From NCBI GenBank assembly GCA_017428765.1, contig JAFRQF010000025.1, forward strand, positions 1 to 64,000: DNA of 64,000 bases, written 5' to 3'. The stretch is from Erysipelotrichaceae bacterium (GTDB lineage Bacteria > Bacillota_I > Bacilli_A > Erysipelotrichales > Erysipelotrichaceae). The notes beneath the pieces were generated by a model. The model ran no database searches. It saw only the letters and a list, made by a program, of their open reading frames with translations, and was not told the DNA's origin. Below, in pieces: positions 1-8,142 of this stretch. The stretch's first letter is position 1, and every line of letters begins with the position of its first letter. The position numbers were made by a program, and so were the translations under genes.

Positions 1-101
1 GGGATATTGAAAAATATATTTACTACTTCAACAACGAACGACCGTCATATTCACTCAATTATAAAACCCCACTTCAGTTCAAAACCGAAATGGGGTTCTA
101 G
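1..101 (+). CDS. IS3-family transposase, C-terminal fragment cut by the window edge
   Basis: The frame starting at base 3 reads 32 residues to a TAG at 99-101 and ends with YYFNNERPSYSLNYKTP followed by a short tail. The N-N-E-R-P-S/H...L-x-Y-K-T-P pattern is the typical end of the rve integrase domain (DDE recombinase) of IS3-family OrfB proteins. Only the C-terminus is visible, so intactness cannot be judged. The element presumably extends leftwards out of the window. An IS end follows about 40 bases downstream, as expected for OrfB. Confidence 0.85.
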   Translation, partial: DIEKYIYYFNNERPSYSLNYKTPLQFKTEMGF

Positions 102-111
102 GCCTTTTTAT

Positions 112-140
112 GAATTGTCTACTTTTTGTTGACTAGTTCA
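112..140 (+). repeat. Probable right inverted-repeat end of the IS3-family element
   Basis: The sequence around 113-140 (GTCTACTTTTTGTTGACTAG then TTCA) resembles the terminal inverted repeats of IS150/IS3-group elements, which commonly end in CA. It lies directly after the transposase stop. The matching left end is outside the window, so the exact border and the target duplication cannot be checked. Confidence 0.6.
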
Positions 141-198
141 CTTAGGCAGCCTTTCTTTTTGGATTGAAGAATGCCTGGCAAAAGAATAAAATGGAGTC

Positions 199-1056
199 AT
201 GAGTAAGATCAAAACATCACTTGTTTTAGAAGGCGGCGGCATGCGCGGTGCTTATTCCGCCGGTGCTTTGGCCTGGCTGATCGACCAGGGTATCGAATTC
301 GACTGCTGCTATGGCATTTCGACAGGTGCTGTTCATATGGTTTCTTTCCTGATGAAGTCGAAAGAATTCCTCTATGAACTTCCGGTCAATAAGATCACCG
401 ATCCACGGATCGTGGGCATCCGCCCGTTTTTAAGATGCGGCAGGATCGTAGACTATGACTATCTTTTCGATGTGATCCTGGCCAAAGAAGAGAATTATGA
501 CATCTCGCCTTTGAAGGATTGCAAAGACGGACAGATCGGCTTGTATTCTCTTTCCAAGGGCAAGACCTTCTATCATTCGACAAAAGACATCTCGATGAAG
601 CTTCTGGAGGCTTCGACCTCTTTGCCGATCCTGGGCACGATCGTAAAAGAAGACGGCGAAGAGTATCTTGACGGCGGCATCACCGATATGATCCCGATAC
701 AGAAAGCGGTGGATGACGGATGCAAGCGCCACCTGATCATCACGACCAAACCGGGCGATTACGAAAGAAAACCGGCAAAGCCTTTCGTTGTATGGCTGAT
801 GAAGAAATCCTATCCGCAATGTGAAAATATTTCTGAGGATTACAAGATCCGTCACATCAACTATAAGAAGCAGATCAATATGATCAAGGAGCTTGAAGAA
901 AAGAAAGAAGCGGTCTACATCTACCCGTCCAGACATTCCAACGTCACCAGGCTCGGCGGTTCTTTTGAAGAGCTCGATGCCTTGTATAAATTAGGTTACA
1001 GCGATATGGAGAACAGAAAAGAAGAGATCCTTTCGCTTTTCAAGAAGGATGAATAA
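199..1056 (+). CDS. Patatin-like phospholipase family protein
   Basis: A 285-residue cytosolic serine hydrolase predicted to cleave acyl chains from lipids. It has all patatin motifs: the glycine-rich oxyanion loop GGGMRG at residues 12-17, the nucleophile elbow GISTG with Ser41, and the catalytic Asp158 in DGG. There is no signal peptide or membrane segment. Length and the C-terminal extension after residue 200 match the bacterial YjjU-type subfamily. The start ATG follows GGAG by only two bases, which is unusually close. Its last 8 bases overlap the next gene, a thioredoxin-fold lipoprotein, suggesting translational coupling. The physiological substrate is unknown. Confidence 0.88.
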   Translation: MSKIKTSLVLEGGGMRGAYSAGALAWLIDQGIEFDCCYGISTGAVHMVSFLMKSKEFLYELPVNKITDPRIVGIRPFLRCGRIVDYDYLFDVILAKEENYDISPLKDCKDGQIGLYSLSKGKTFYHSTKDISMKLLEASTSLPILGTIVKEDGEEYLDGGITDMIPIQKAVDDGCKRHLIITTKPGDYERKPAKPFVVWLMKKSYPQCENISEDYKIRHINYKKQINMIKELEEKKEAVYIYPSRHSNVTRLGGSFEELDALYKLGYSDMENRKEEILSLFKKDE

Positions 1057-2314
1057 AAAGATCTTTTCCATCTGCCTGATTTTTCTGATCCTTGCAGGAT
1101 GCAGCGATGCGAAGATCCCTGAAGAAGAAAAACAGCCCAAAGAGGCCGTCATCGAAAGGGAGGAATACATCGCTCCTGTGAAGGATGTTTTTATTTTCGG
1201 CGAACTGCAGGAGGAACTGAAGGACAGGATCAAAAAAGCCAACTGCAATTCGGATTATGAGAACTACCAGTTCAAGATGCTGTCAAAGGAAGTCTATGAA
1301 GGCGTTTTGAACGATATCGACGGCAACGAGATCAAGCTGGATCAGATGGAGGAATTCTATCTGGAAGTCGTTTCCGTGGACTGTTCCCATTGCAAGAAGC
1401 AGTTAAGCGTCATCAACGGCCTTGTCGAAAACATACAGAGGCCTTTCATCCAGTATTTCAATGTCGGGGAAAGGGAAGACATCCTTGCGATGTATGAGGA
1501 ACAGGGCGTCACTGTTTCCGATCAGCTGACGGTGATCTGCCATGACGATGGATTTGAAGAGTATCTTCGCTATGATCTGGGTTTGAAGATGTATCCGACG
1601 ATCATCTGTTTCAAAGACGGCAAAGTGAGTTTTTCCTGCGTCGGGGAAGCGAATGAAGACTCTTTTGGAGAACTCACAGCTCTTGGTTTTGATGAAGTCA
1701 TCGATGCATCGTCACTCTTGGACGGTAACGGGGAGCCGCTTCTTGAAGCATCAAGAAGCACGGATGATCTCTGGAACGATCTGAGCACGGAAAATCAGGA
1801 AAAGATCCTGGAACTTGATAACGATGATTATACCAAAGAGCTGACTCTGAAACTGATGGGCAATACCGTCGACTTCTCCGATATACAGAAGTCACAGGGC
1901 GACAGGTATATCTCGCAGGTCGATGATTTTGAAAAATATGAAAATGAAAAACTGATCCTTCTTTATACCTATCTGCGGGACAATTCGGAAACGGAAAAGG
2001 TGAAGTTCATCAATGAACTCATCGATCAGGATGACGGCAACAGATACATCGTCGTTCTGGTGGAGGGCTTGGAATCTTCCTCTTTCGCTTTGAACAATAT
2101 GGATGTTTCTTTCCATTGTCCGGTCGTTTCGGTCTTGGGAAGGATGCCTTTGGATTTCTTCAACTTCGGTCTGGTCTCATATCCGACAGCTGTCTTTATC
2201 GATAAGGGGACCTTCACCGGCGGCTATTCCAACATCGAGGATAAAGAAAAGTTTGCCTTGAGCAAACTTCTGTTCCTGGGCGATGAGTGCGTCGCCTACA
2301 AGAAAAACAACTAG
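1049..2314 (+). CDS. Thioredoxin-fold lipoprotein with CxxC
   Basis: A 421-residue exported protein. Residues 1-17 form a lipoprotein signal ending in LAGC with the lipidated Cys18, so it should sit on the outer face of the membrane. Around residues 105-190 it has a thioredoxin-like region with the redox pair C112-S-H-C115 and a YPTIICFKDGK segment typical of thioredoxin folds. The second half repeats a similar pattern near residues 365-395 (FGLVSYPTAVFIDKG) without the CxxC, suggesting a second, redox-inactive thioredoxin-like domain. It overlaps the upstream patatin gene by 8 bases. The redox partner is unknown; it could be a bacteriocin-immunity-type or disulfide-handling lipoprotein. Its stop shares CTAG with the convergent gene's stop. 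Confidence 0.75.
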   Translation: MNKKIFSICLIFLILAGCSDAKIPEEEKQPKEAVIEREEYIAPVKDVFIFGELQEELKDRIKKANCNSDYENYQFKMLSKEVYEGVLNDIDGNEIKLDQMEEFYLEVVSVDCSHCKKQLSVINGLVENIQRPFIQYFNVGEREDILAMYEEQGVTVSDQLTVICHDDGFEEYLRYDLGLKMYPTIICFKDGKVSFSCVGEANEDSFGELTALGFDEVIDASSLLDGNGEPLLEASRSTDDLWNDLSTENQEKILELDNDDYTKELTLKLMGNTVDFSDIQKSQGDRYISQVDDFEKYENEKLILLYTYLRDNSETEKVKFINELIDQDDGNRYIVVLVEGLESSSFALNNMDVSFHCPVVSVLGRMPLDFFNFGLVSYPTAVFIDKGTFTGGYSNIEDKEKFALSKLLFLGDECVAYKKNN

Positions 2315-2952
2315 ATATCAAACGGATAGCCGTGCGGTTCGCTGACAAAGGAAAGTGTTTCGCCGCTGATCGGATGAGTGAATGTGATGCGATTTGACCA
2401 TAAAGCGATCTGCTGACCGGCGATCGCTTTTTTGTTGTAGCGCTGATCGCCCCATAAAGGATGGTTCCTGGAAGAAAACTGGACGCGGATCTGATGGGAA
2501 CGGCCGGTATGAAGATAGACTCTGACCAGAGCCAGGTTATCTTTCCGTTTCAGCACCTCATAATCCAAAGACGCCTGTTTTCCTTTCGGATCGACTTTTA
2601 CGGTATTGGTGCGATGATCTTTGAGCAGCTTGTCTTCAAAATGGCCGCTATCTTTCAAGCCGTTGTCGCAGACGACCGCGAGATATTCTTTTTTGAAACT
2701 GTGTTCGCCGATCTGTTTGGACATCCGGGCTGCCGCTTTGGATGTTCTGGCGAAGACACAGACGCCGCCTACGGGACGGTCGAGGCGATGCAAAAGACCG
2801 AGGTAGACTTCCCCGGGCTTGTTGTATTTTTCTTTGATGTATGCTTTGGCGATGGAAAGAAGATCTTCGTCTTTGGAAGAATCTTCCTGCATCGGCACGT
2901 TTGCCGGTTTTTCTACGACCAGCAGATGATTGTCTTCAAAGATGACTTTCAC
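2311..2952 (-). CDS. RluA-family RNA pseudouridine synthase
   Basis: A 213-residue enzyme that isomerises uridine to pseudouridine in rRNA or tRNA. It carries the family's catalytic motif HRLDRPVGG (the aspartate of HRLD attacks the uridine) and the later motif TGRSHQIRVQ. There is no N-terminal S4 domain, so it belongs to the short RluA type; the target site cannot be told from sequence. It starts 4 bases inside the upstream methyltransferase gene (ATGA overlap), so the two RNA-modifying enzymes appear co-translated. Its TAG stop overlaps the TAG of the convergent lipoprotein gene. Confidence 0.92.
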   Translation of the reverse strand: MKVIFEDNHLLVVEKPANVPMQEDSSKDEDLLSIAKAYIKEKYNKPGEVYLGLLHRLDRPVGGVCVFARTSKAAARMSKQIGEHSFKKEYLAVVCDNGLKDSGHFEDKLLKDHRTNTVKVDPKGKQASLDYEVLKRKDNLALVRVYLHTGRSHQIRVQFSSRNHPLWGDQRYNKKAIAGQQIALWSNRITFTHPISGETLSFVSEPHGYPFDI

Positions 2953-3812
2953 TTATACCACCTGGTCGTCTGTCCGCAAGGAAGCACATATGGACTCTCG
3001 TCGATCGCGATGCCGATCTCGTCAGCTTCGATCGTGCCGGTAAGGCCTTTCTTCTTACACCAGACATCGAGCGTATTGTACATGACGGTGGAAGAATAGC
3101 CGGTCGTATAGGTATTGATGATGAAAAACGAAGGATCATCGCTCAGAAGCTGCAGACAGTTTTCGATCAGCGGGTTGATCTTGTCTTCGAAGCGGAAAAG
3201 CTCATTGTCCGGACCTCTGCCGTAGGAAGGCGGGTCCATGATGATGCCGTCGTACTTCCGGCCTCTTCGTATCTCTCTGGCGGTGAATTTCAAGGCATCG
3301 TCGACCATGAAACGGATCGTGCGGTCCTGTAAGCCGGAGAGCTTCATGTTTTCTTTTGCCCATTCGTTGATGCCTTTGGAAGCATCCAGATGGACGACTT
3401 CTTTGGCACCGGCCTTAGAGGCGGCCATCGAAGCTGCGCCGGTATAGGCGAACAGATTGAGTATCGAAGCGTCTTTTCTTTCCGCTACTTTCTTCATGAT
3501 CAGATCCCAGTTTGCCGCCTGTTCGGGGAACAGTCCGGTATGTTTGAAATTGGTCGGAGAGACCTTGAACGTCAGGTCTTTATAACGGACGTTCCAGGAC
3601 TCCGGAAGTTTCTTTTTATATTCCCAATAGCCGCCGCCTTTGTTGGAACGATGGTAGAAAGCATCGGCTTTTTCCCAGAGTTCTTCCCTGGTCTTGGGCC
3701 AGATCGCCATCGGGTCAGGTCTTCTTAAAATGATGCCGTTCCAGCTTTCCAGCTTCTCTTTGTCACCGGCGTCTAAGAGCTTGTATTCTTTGAAATTTTC
3801 AGACGTAATCAT
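2949..3812 (-). CDS. RlmI-type SAM-dependent RNA methyltransferase
   Basis: A 287-residue class I methyltransferase related to the catalytic half of RlmI (YccW), which makes 5-methylcytosine in 23S rRNA. Motif I is NLFAYTGAAS at about residues 124-133 and binds SAM; the catalytic motif IV is DPPSYGRG at about residues 199-206. The N-terminal PUA domain of RlmI is absent. The adjoining pseudouridine synthase gene supports an RNA target, but the site is unknown. There is no convincing ribosome binding site: a TAGAAT hexamer lies 6 bases before the ATG, so the mRNA may be leaderless. Confidence 0.85.
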   Translation of the reverse strand: MITSENFKEYKLLDAGDKEKLESWNGIILRRPDPMAIWPKTREELWEKADAFYHRSNKGGGYWEYKKKLPESWNVRYKDLTFKVSPTNFKHTGLFPEQAANWDLIMKKVAERKDASILNLFAYTGAASMAASKAGAKEVVHLDASKGINEWAKENMKLSGLQDRTIRFMVDDALKFTAREIRRGRKYDGIIMDPPSYGRGPDNELFRFEDKINPLIENCLQLLSDDPSFFIINTYTTGYSSTVMYNTLDVWCKKKGLTGTIEADEIGIAIDESPYVLPCGQTTRWYK

Positions 3813-3818
3813 ACCTAA

Positions 3819-3842
3819 ATTCTATCATGGCTGTAGTAAAAT
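3819..3842. promoter_or_regulatory. Divergent -10 elements placed for leaderless mRNAs
   Basis: On the minus strand TAGAAT (3819-3824) ends 6 bases before the methyltransferase ATG. On the plus strand TAAAAT (3837-3842) ends 6 bases before the GTG of the Nudix gene. Transcription starting about 7 bases after each hexamer would begin at the start codon. No clear -35 is visible for either. Confidence 0.6.
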
Positions 3843-3848
3843 AGGGAT

Positions 3849-4421
3849 GTGAATATGGAAGCGGCTTTGCGGGCATATCGGCCTTACAATATACAGGAAG
3901 AAAAGGATAAGGAAACGATCCTTTCTTTTCTTGAAAGATACGATGATGCCTATGAAAGAAGCAATGAGCTTGCCCATATGACGGCTTCCGCCTGGGTGGT
4001 CAATCCGGATAAGACCAAGGTTTTGATGGCCTATCACAGGATCTATGATTCCTGGGCTTGGCTGGGCGGACATTGCGACGGAAACAAAGACTGTCTGGCA
4101 GTAGCCATCAGGGAAGTCAGGGAAGAAGCCGGCGTAGAAAACGTCGTGCCGTTAAGCGAAGATATCTTTTCCTTGGAAGTCCTGAGCGTCGATTCCCACT
4201 ATAAAAGAGGGGAATATGTGCCGACCCACCTGCATCTGAATGTGACTTACCTCTTGCAGGCAGATGAAAAGGAAGACCTGCATATCAAGGAAGATGAAAA
4301 TTCCAATGTTTCCTGGTTTGGGCTCGATGAGGCGATCGAGCGTTCCAATGAAGAATGGTTCAAGCAGAACATCTATAAGAAATTGAATGAAAAGCTGAGG
4401 GAGATCTATGAAAACGATTAA
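3849..4421 (+). CDS. Nudix hydrolase
   Basis: A 190-residue enzyme expected to hydrolyse a nucleoside diphosphate linked to another group. The Nudix box runs from Gly74 to Val96 with the catalytic core REVREEAGV at residues 88-96. The box is atypical at the GX5E glutamate, where residue 80 is Lys. The metal-binding glutamates E89, E92 and E93 are present. The start is GTG at 3849, 6 bases after a TAAAAT -10. An ATG at 3855 preceded by AGGG at 8 bases spacing is an alternative if the transcript is longer. The 3' end overlaps the next gene by 14 bases, so this gene and the P-loop/CYTH gene are coupled. Confidence 0.85.
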   Translation: MNMEAALRAYRPYNIQEEKDKETILSFLERYDDAYERSNELAHMTASAWVVNPDKTKVLMAYHRIYDSWAWLGGHCDGNKDCLAVAIREVREEAGVENVVPLSEDIFSLEVLSVDSHYKRGEYVPTHLHLNVTYLLQADEKEDLHIKEDENSNVSWFGLDEAIERSNEEWFKQNIYKKLNEKLREIYEND

Positions 4422-5508
4422 ACGCATTGTATTTACCGGCGGTCCGTGTTCCGGCAAGACGACTTTTACATCCCGTGCCCAGCAGGTATTCGGCGAAAGA
4501 GGATACCGTGTCATCATCGACCACGAGTCGGCGACCGATCTGATCTCGGGAGGCATCTCTCCGGCTACGATGGGCATGTATGAATTCCAGAAGTACTGCA
4601 TCGCCTTGCAGCTGAAAAAGGAAGAGATCTGCTATAAGGCAGCCCAGGAGATCGAAGGGGAGAAAGTCCTCATTTTCATCGACCGGGGCATCAATGACGA
4701 TATGGCTTATGTCGGTGCGACGGATTTCAGAAAGATCCTCAGGGATTTTGACATGGTCCCGGAAGAGATCAACGACCGTTACGACATGGTCGTTCACCTG
4801 GTCACGGCAGCCAAAGGCAAGGAGGAAGCCTATACGCTTTCCAACAACGTGGCAAGATACGAGACGATCGATGAGGCAAGATACATGGATGATATGGCGC
4901 TGGAATCCTGGAAGGATCATCCGAACCGCGCGATCATCGGCAATGAGAACGAATTCGAAGTCAAGATGATCAAGGCCATCCAGTCGGTCTTTGAATATCT
5001 GGGCGAGGGAACGCCTGTCCAGAAGTTCAACCGCTACCTGGTCGAAGTCAACGACGAAGTTCTCGAGCGTTTCAAGAAGGAAGCCAATTATTCGACTTCC
5101 CACATCATCCAGCACTATTTACGTTCCGATGACGGCTACGAAAGACGTATCCGCATGAGAGAATGCGCAGGCGATGTCATGTATTCCTATTCGGAAGCCA
5201 ATTATCTTTCCACACACGAGCGTGTCAAAGTCGACAGAGTTTTGACGGAGCGTCAGTACAATGACTTCAGCCACCAGATCGATACCGACCTCAATGTTCT
5301 TGACAAGAAGCGTTATTCCTTCATCGACAAAGGTCTGTTCTTCAAACTGGAAGTCTTCGATTTCGATACCAGCAAGGGCATCCTGACGGTCGATGAACCG
5401 GCGGATGGCAGACAGGTGGAGATCCCGGAATACATCAACGTCATCAAGGATGTCACGGGAGACCTCAATTATAAGAATTATTATCTGGCAAAATCACAGA
5501 AGCTTTAA
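4408..5508 (+). CDS. P-loop NTPase (AAA_28-like) fused to CYTH triphosphate-tunnel domain
   Basis: A 366-residue two-domain protein. Residues 1-190 form a P-loop kinase-like domain with Walker A GGPCSGKTT (11-19) and the FIDRGINDD segment near 90. Residues 205-366 resemble CYTH (triphosphate tunnel metalloenzyme) domains: a VEVND strand, RIRMRE and later ExK-like charged strands, ending in the YYLAKSQKL-type tail. CYTH enzymes hydrolyse tripolyphosphate or organic triphosphates, and the NTPase half resembles nucleotide or nicotinamide-riboside kinase-like ATPases. A role in handling phosphorylated metabolites fits the coupled Nudix gene. The exact substrate is unknown. Confidence 0.8.
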   Translation: MKTIKRIVFTGGPCSGKTTFTSRAQQVFGERGYRVIIDHESATDLISGGISPATMGMYEFQKYCIALQLKKEEICYKAAQEIEGEKVLIFIDRGINDDMAYVGATDFRKILRDFDMVPEEINDRYDMVVHLVTAAKGKEEAYTLSNNVARYETIDEARYMDDMALESWKDHPNRAIIGNENEFEVKMIKAIQSVFEYLGEGTPVQKFNRYLVEVNDEVLERFKKEANYSTSHIIQHYLRSDDGYERRIRMRECAGDVMYSYSEANYLSTHERVKVDRVLTERQYNDFSHQIDTDLNVLDKKRYSFIDKGLFFKLEVFDFDTSKGILTVDEPADGRQVEIPEYINVIKDVTGDLNYKNYYLAKSQKL

Positions 5509-5511
5509 TGT

Positions 5512-7656
5512 ATGATCACTTATTCGCAATTGAATGAAAACCAAAGGGCAGCGGTCACATCCGATGCCAGCCATATACGTATCATCGCGGGTGCCGGTTC
5601 CGGTAAGACCCGCGTTTTAACGATGCGTATCGCCTATCTGATCGAACAGCTGGGCGTAAGACCGTATCATATCCTGGCGATCACCTTTACCAACAAGGCA
5701 GCCAGGGAGATGAAGACCAGGATCAACGATATGCTGGGAGATGCGGGGACGGGATGCCATATCTCGACCATCCACTCGTTGTGCATGCGCATCCTTTCGG
5801 AAGACATCTCGGCTTTGAATTACCCCAAGAATTTCACGGTCATCGACGCTGACGACCAGAGGCAGATCCTGAAAGAGGCCTACAAGGAGATCGGCATCGA
5901 CAAGAAGGAATACCCTTATGGGGCAAGCTTAGACTATATCGCCAACAACAAGTACATGAACGTCGATCCTGCCAAGGCGATGGAGTATTCCTATGGGGAG
6001 CCCCGCATCGTCAACAAGGCCAAGGTCTATGACTATTACGACAGGCGTCTCAAACAGCTCTATGCCCTGGATTTCGATGATCTGATCTTATTCACGACGA
6101 AGCTGTTTGAACTCTATCCCGTCATCCTTGAAAAATGGTCTTCCAAATACCATTACATCCATGTCGATGAGTTCCAGGATGTCGATAAGGAACAGTACAA
6201 GCTGATAAAGCTTTTATCAACCGTTCACGACAACGTCTATGTGGTCGGCGATCCCGATCAGACGATCTTCACCTGGCGCGGTGCCGATGTCAACATCATC
6301 GTCAATTTTGACCGCGATTTTCCGAATACGAAGACGATCGTCCTCAACCAGAATTACCGTTCGACCAACAATATCCTTTCCGGTGCCAACTCTCTGATCC
6401 GCAACAACAAGGCCAGGGTGGACAAGGAACTCTTCTCCAAGAACGGCGATGGAAGCAAGATCATCCACAAGACCTGCATGTCGGAGACCGGTGAGGCCAA
6501 CTATGTCGTCTCACAGATCATCAAGCTGCATGGCGACGGATACAACTACAGAGATATGGCGGTCTTATACCGTGCCAACTATCTTTCAAGAGAAGTGGAA
6601 AAGGTATTGATCGAAAACCGGGTCAATTATGTCATCTATGGCGGTCTCAGATTCTATGAGCGCATGGAAGTCAAAGACATACTGTCGTATCTGCGCATGA
6701 TCACAAGAGGCGATGACCTCGCTTTCGTGCGCATCATCAATACGCCAAGAAGGGCCATCGGACCTAAGACCATCGATGCGATACAGCAGATGGCCAATGA
6801 GAAGGGCATCTCGATGTATGAAGTCATCAAACAGGGACTTTATCCGAAAAACCGCGACACCTTCGATCGTTTCGTCAGGATGGTCGAAAAGTGGAAAGAA
6901 GACATGAAGAACGGCGACCTCGAGGTCCTCTTGCAGGAAGTGCTCGATGATTCGGGCTACCGCACGATGTTGGAAAAAGACGGGGAGACCGAGCGTCTTG
7001 AAAACATCAAGTCACTGCTCGATGATATCAAACAATACTCTCAGGATTACCCAGATTCCACATTGGATGAATACCTGCAGATGATCGCCTTATATACTGA
7101 CAGAGCTTCCGAAGAGACGGGCGATGCGGTGAATCTTTGTACGATCCACTCGGCAAAAGGCCTGGAATTTGATGCCGTCTTTGTCATCGGCTTATCGGAA
7201 GGCATCTTCCCGTCGGAAAGGACGATGTCGGAAGGGCAGAAGGGGCTCGAAGAAGAAAGAAGACTTGCCTATGTCGCCTACACCAGGGCCAAGAAGCTTC
7301 TCTATCTTACGGAATCCAATTCCTTCTCCTATGTCATTCAGGCAGCCAAGCTTCCTTCCCGTTTCATCAAGGAGATCGATCCTGCCTATATCGATAACGT
7401 CGATCAGAAAAAAGAGGCTTTCACCTCGAAGATCTTTGATGAGGATATCGTCATCCACGATCAGAAGAAGGAAAAACCGAAAGATCAGGTCTACCGCAAC
7501 GGTGATGCCGTCATCCATAAGATCTATGGAGAGGGCGTAGTCATCGGCAACTCCGGCGGCGTATTGCAGATCGCATTCGCTCATCCGCATGGGGTCAAGA
7601 AGATCCTGGCTTCCCATCCGTCCATCCGCAAAAAAGGAAAGGACGACTATTCCTAA
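5512..7656 (+). CDS. pcrA: ATP-dependent DNA helicase, UvrD/PcrA type
   Basis: A 714-residue superfamily 1A 3'-5' helicase. It has the Q-motif N10-Q11-R12, Walker A GAGSGKT (27-33), Walker B VDEFQDVD, motif III GDPDQTIFTWRGA, motif V/VI NLCTIHSAKGLEFD and VAYTRAKK. The C-terminal 60 residues form the Tudor-like PcrA tail (GDAVIHKIYGEGVV). It unwinds DNA in repair and replication restart. It starts 3 bases after the CYTH gene stop. Motifs match PcrA, though a UvrD/Rep-like paralogue cannot be excluded. It ends at a strong bidirectional terminator. Confidence 0.93.
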   Translation: MITYSQLNENQRAAVTSDASHIRIIAGAGSGKTRVLTMRIAYLIEQLGVRPYHILAITFTNKAAREMKTRINDMLGDAGTGCHISTIHSLCMRILSEDISALNYPKNFTVIDADDQRQILKEAYKEIGIDKKEYPYGASLDYIANNKYMNVDPAKAMEYSYGEPRIVNKAKVYDYYDRRLKQLYALDFDDLILFTTKLFELYPVILEKWSSKYHYIHVDEFQDVDKEQYKLIKLLSTVHDNVYVVGDPDQTIFTWRGADVNIIVNFDRDFPNTKTIVLNQNYRSTNNILSGANSLIRNNKARVDKELFSKNGDGSKIIHKTCMSETGEANYVVSQIIKLHGDGYNYRDMAVLYRANYLSREVEKVLIENRVNYVIYGGLRFYERMEVKDILSYLRMITRGDDLAFVRIINTPRRAIGPKTIDAIQQMANEKGISMYEVIKQGLYPKNRDTFDRFVRMVEKWKEDMKNGDLEVLLQEVLDDSGYRTMLEKDGETERLENIKSLLDDIKQYSQDYPDSTLDEYLQMIALYTDRASEETGDAVNLCTIHSAKGLEFDAVFVIGLSEGIFPSERTMSEGQKGLEEERRLAYVAYTRAKKLLYLTESNSFSYVIQAAKLPSRFIKEIDPAYIDNVDQKKEAFTSKIFDEDIVIHDQKKEKPKDQVYRNGDAVIHKIYGEGVVIGNSGGVLQIAFAHPHGVKKILASHPSIRKKGKDDYS

Positions 7657-7661
7657 ACGAA

Positions 7662-7698
7662 AAAGTACAGTTTCATCAGGAAACTGTACTTTCTTTTT
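7662..7698. terminator. Bidirectional intrinsic terminator
   Basis: A perfect 13-bp stem (7662-7674 with 7680-7692, loop 7675-7679) is followed by a T-rich run on the plus strand and an A-rich start that gives U residues on the minus strand. The stop codon of the minus-strand gene (7676-7678) lies in the loop, so the terminator serves both convergent genes. Confidence 0.92.
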
Positions 7699-8119
7699 TC
7701 ATTTCTTCGAGTTTTACGATGCCGTCCAGATTGGATAAGCGATAGGAATGGTCATCGTGGGTATATAAGTCGATCAGAACATCCGCCTCATGGCTGTAGA
7801 ACTGCAAGAGCTCTTTGAGATATTCCGATGTGTTGGAATAGTTATACAGGGAATGCAGCTCAAAGATCGTGATGAAACGATCCTGATCCCTTCGATGTCC
7901 GTCAAAGTCATAGAAGAGGGTATCGCTGAGGTCTTTGAAATAATCGCCTAATTCTTCAGATGAGAAAAGGTAACGGATGAAACCGTAGTTGTCGCTCTGG
8001 TTTTCAGAAACGACTGTGACTTTCACATAGACCACGATGTCAAGCGGCAGCATCGCCATATCCAGTTCGCTGGGTGAAAAGTCCAGCATATCTCTTAAGG
8101 ACATATTATCTGTTAACAT
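7676..8119 (-). CDS. Conserved hypothetical protein
   Basis: A 147-residue acidic soluble protein with no signal peptide, membrane segment or recognisable motif. It is rich in Asp, Glu, Tyr and Phe with a pattern of beta strands (DIVVYVKVTVVSE, DVLIDLYTHDD). The start is uncertain: ATG at 8119 is preceded 7 bases upstream by TACAAT, and in-frame ATGs at 8104 and 8089 are also possible. It is divergent from the DUF885 lipoprotein gene and shares a palindromic -10 region with it. Function unknown. Confidence 0.7.
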   Translation of the reverse strand: MLTDNMSLRDMLDFSPSELDMAMLPLDIVVYVKVTVVSENQSDNYGFIRYLFSSEELGDYFKDLSDTLFYDFDGHRRDQDRFITIFELHSLYNYSNTSEYLKELLQFYSHEADVLIDLYTHDDHSYRLSNLDGIVKLEEMKKESTVS

Positions 8120-8126
8120 GTTTCTT

Positions 8127-8136
8127 ATTGTACAAT
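8127..8136. promoter_or_regulatory. Symmetric -10 element shared by two divergent leaderless genes
   Basis: The palindrome ATTGTACAAT contains TACAAT on both strands. The plus copy ends 6 bases before ATG 8143 and the minus copy ends 7 bases before ATG 8119. Symmetric -10 elements are known to support divergent transcription. Neither start has a Shine-Dalgarno sequence. The placement is seen directly; promoter activity is inferred. Confidence 0.6.
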
Positions 8137-8142
8137 ATTTGT

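Noticed and set aside
430..936. Long minus-strand reading frame inside the patatin gene
   Set aside because: Antisense to a clear patatin gene, with no ribosome site and no recognisable domain; typical shadow of a coding region.
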